64,000 bases of DNA. Origin: a virus. The notes beneath the pieces are model-generated. The model was not told where the DNA came from. It made no database searches and saw only the letters and a list, made by a program, of their open reading frames with translations. Position 1 is the first letter of the stretch, and every line of letters starts with the position of its first letter. The translations under genes and the position numbers were made by a program. Where the stretch lies: IMG/VR virus record IMGVR_UViG_3300037247_001044, positions 1-64,000 of that record; one strand, 5' to 3'. Below are positions 63,239 through 64,000 of this stretch, piece after piece.

Positions 63239-64000
63239 CTACACTAGGCTCTTGGTTTTCTGAATATCGGCCCGGACAAACGTCTCTTCCGCTCGGATAT
63301 CCACTCGCGTGGTACGATCTTCCACATCGGCGATGGTCGCTGAGTTCGACAGACTTGCCGCGATATCCGCCTGCCAGTCGACGTGGTGTTTTCGTTTCTT
63401 GATAATTCCTTCGGGATTCTCTGCCGTGATGGCGGCCGGGTCCGTCAGAGGGGCAACCAGCTCTTCAGCTTCCGCATCATCGAACTCGTCTACCGTGATC
63501 CGAAGAAAATGCCTCGCCTCGCCGCCGCCCAAGATTGCCGTAACTGAACTGCCCTCAACCGCCGTGCTGTACTTCCTGTTGCCGTCGAAATACTTGATTT
63601 CAAACGGCTCGGGTACGCCTAACCCTCTGAGCCGCTTGGCCTGTCCGGGCAACAAGGCCAGCGTGATCACGGCCGGAGCTGATTCTTCACCCAACGGCAT
63701 CGAATCGTGATCTACACGCCTCAAAGGTGTCGCCGCCTCGATGTCATCCCAGATCAACTCAGTCGTCGCCGCGTCTCGTTTCATGCGGTCGCCGTATTCG
63801 ATTTCCGCCCCAGCAGAGCCAAACAGAGGTAGCTTCCTGCTCTTGTTGCGAAATGCAAAGTGCTCTTCGACGCGGCAGTAGAACATGTGCCCCGGTCGGT
63901 CGGGATCTTCCACGGGCGTTGACCCATAGACGATCTCGCCGCCAACCCAGAGGTTCGTCCGCTTGATTGCCGTCCGGCCAACACGTTCCCATTTGTACCG
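63239..64000 (-). CDS. Structural-region protein, 5' end outside window
   Basis: The frame is open to the right edge with no start needed within the window, giving 253 visible residues. Alpha/beta with 'EPFEIKYFDGNRKYSTAVEGSSVTAILGGGEARHFLRITVDEFDDAEAEEL'. Such sequences occur in phage minor tail or baseplate-like proteins, but the family is not recognised. Confidence 0.5.
   Translation of the reverse strand, partial: RYKWERVGRTAIKRTNLWVGGEIVYGSTPVEDPDRPGHMFYCRVEEHFAFRNKSRKLPLFGSAGAEIEYGDRMKRDAATTELIWDDIEAATPLRRVDHDSMPLGEESAPAVITLALLPGQAKRLRGLGVPEPFEIKYFDGNRKYSTAVEGSSVTAILGGGEARHFLRITVDEFDDAEAEELVAPLTDPAAITAENPEGIIKKRKHHVDWQADIAASLSNSATIADVEDRTTRVDIRAEETFVRADIQKTKSLV

Noticed and set aside
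1-64000. Integrase/attachment site and lysis cassette
   Set aside because: No tyrosine or serine recombinase, endolysin or clear holin/spanin was recognised on either strand, so none is called.

Overview
This window is almost certainly bacteriophage or prophage DNA. It carries a lambda-type portal, a large terminase, a prohead protease fused to a major capsid protein, a TP901-type tape measure protein and two tail assembly chaperone-like genes, which together point to a temperate virus with a long tail. RecE/RecT-type recombination genes, a replication initiator, a small sliding clamp-like protein and a repressor switch fit a temperate lifestyle. Nearly every gene lies on the minus strand, with stop/start overlaps of 1-40 bases and good Shine-Dalgarno sites. 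The host is not directly visible. Tat-like leaders, Cys-rich structural proteins and 'DMGAHEF'-style beta-helix ends made me think of Planctomycetota, but that is a weak inference. No integrase, attachment site, lysis cassette, DNA polymerase or small terminase gene is recognisable.

Layout, left to right. 1-22,550: tightly packed minus-strand early genes. They include an adenine methyltransferase, ASCH-type proteins, many small zinc-cluster proteins, a PD-(D/E)XK-like protein, replication proteins, an HNH protein, a clamp-like protein, RecT-like and RecE-like proteins, and dozens of small unknowns. A tRNA-like element lies at 6,043-6,200. 22,550-24,600: the regulatory switch. An XRE repressor is flanked by two matching operators, one inside a strong leftward promoter and one between divergent promoters, next to three short plus-strand genes. 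24,700-29,800: accessory genes, including a sulfotransferase, a CMP-sugar synthetase-like protein, a glycan or nucleotide enzyme and a phosphoribosyltransferase-HAD fusion. 29,800-45,200: tail and head genes. 45,365-48,470: the unusual locus described next. 48,600-64,000: terminase, small proteins, a sigma-factor-like protein, tail fibre and beta-helix proteins, and a plus-strand HNH endonuclease.

The outstanding feature is 45,365-48,470. Three blocks of a degenerate array (36 recognisable edge repeats, period about 45 bp) surround two genes. On the minus strand each unit is a 9-nt repeat TGAAACCGA, a variable 9-nt spacer, a 16-20-nt repeat close to TGCCCCAACCCAAGGCGA, and another variable 9-nt spacer. 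Two 9-nt spacers per unit, between alternating 'edge' and 'loop' repeats, is the architecture of TIGR (tandem interspaced guide RNA) arrays. The gene between blocks 1 and 2 encodes a 358-residue protein with an IS110 C-terminal (Transposase_20)/Nop-like core, as expected for a Tas protein. It has no visible HNH or RuvC domain, so it looks TasA-like, and it carries a zinc ribbon. A second gene of unknown function (165 residues) lies between blocks 2 and 3. Shine-Dalgarno sites of both genes lie in or beside degenerate loop repeats, and three array units are translated as the N-terminus of the Tas-like protein.

A second theme is short DNA cassettes repeated at gene junctions. The same stop/ribosome-binding segments recur after unrelated genes: VIGRG-stop five times at 55.9-57.2 kb, WVDEDY-stop four times at 53.7-55.4 kb, AARKE at 17.7-18.8 kb, and the terminase 3' end duplicated at 49.3 kb. 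This suggests that small genes were inserted by recombination at repeated gene ends. All calls were made by reading sequence and translations; no database search was run.
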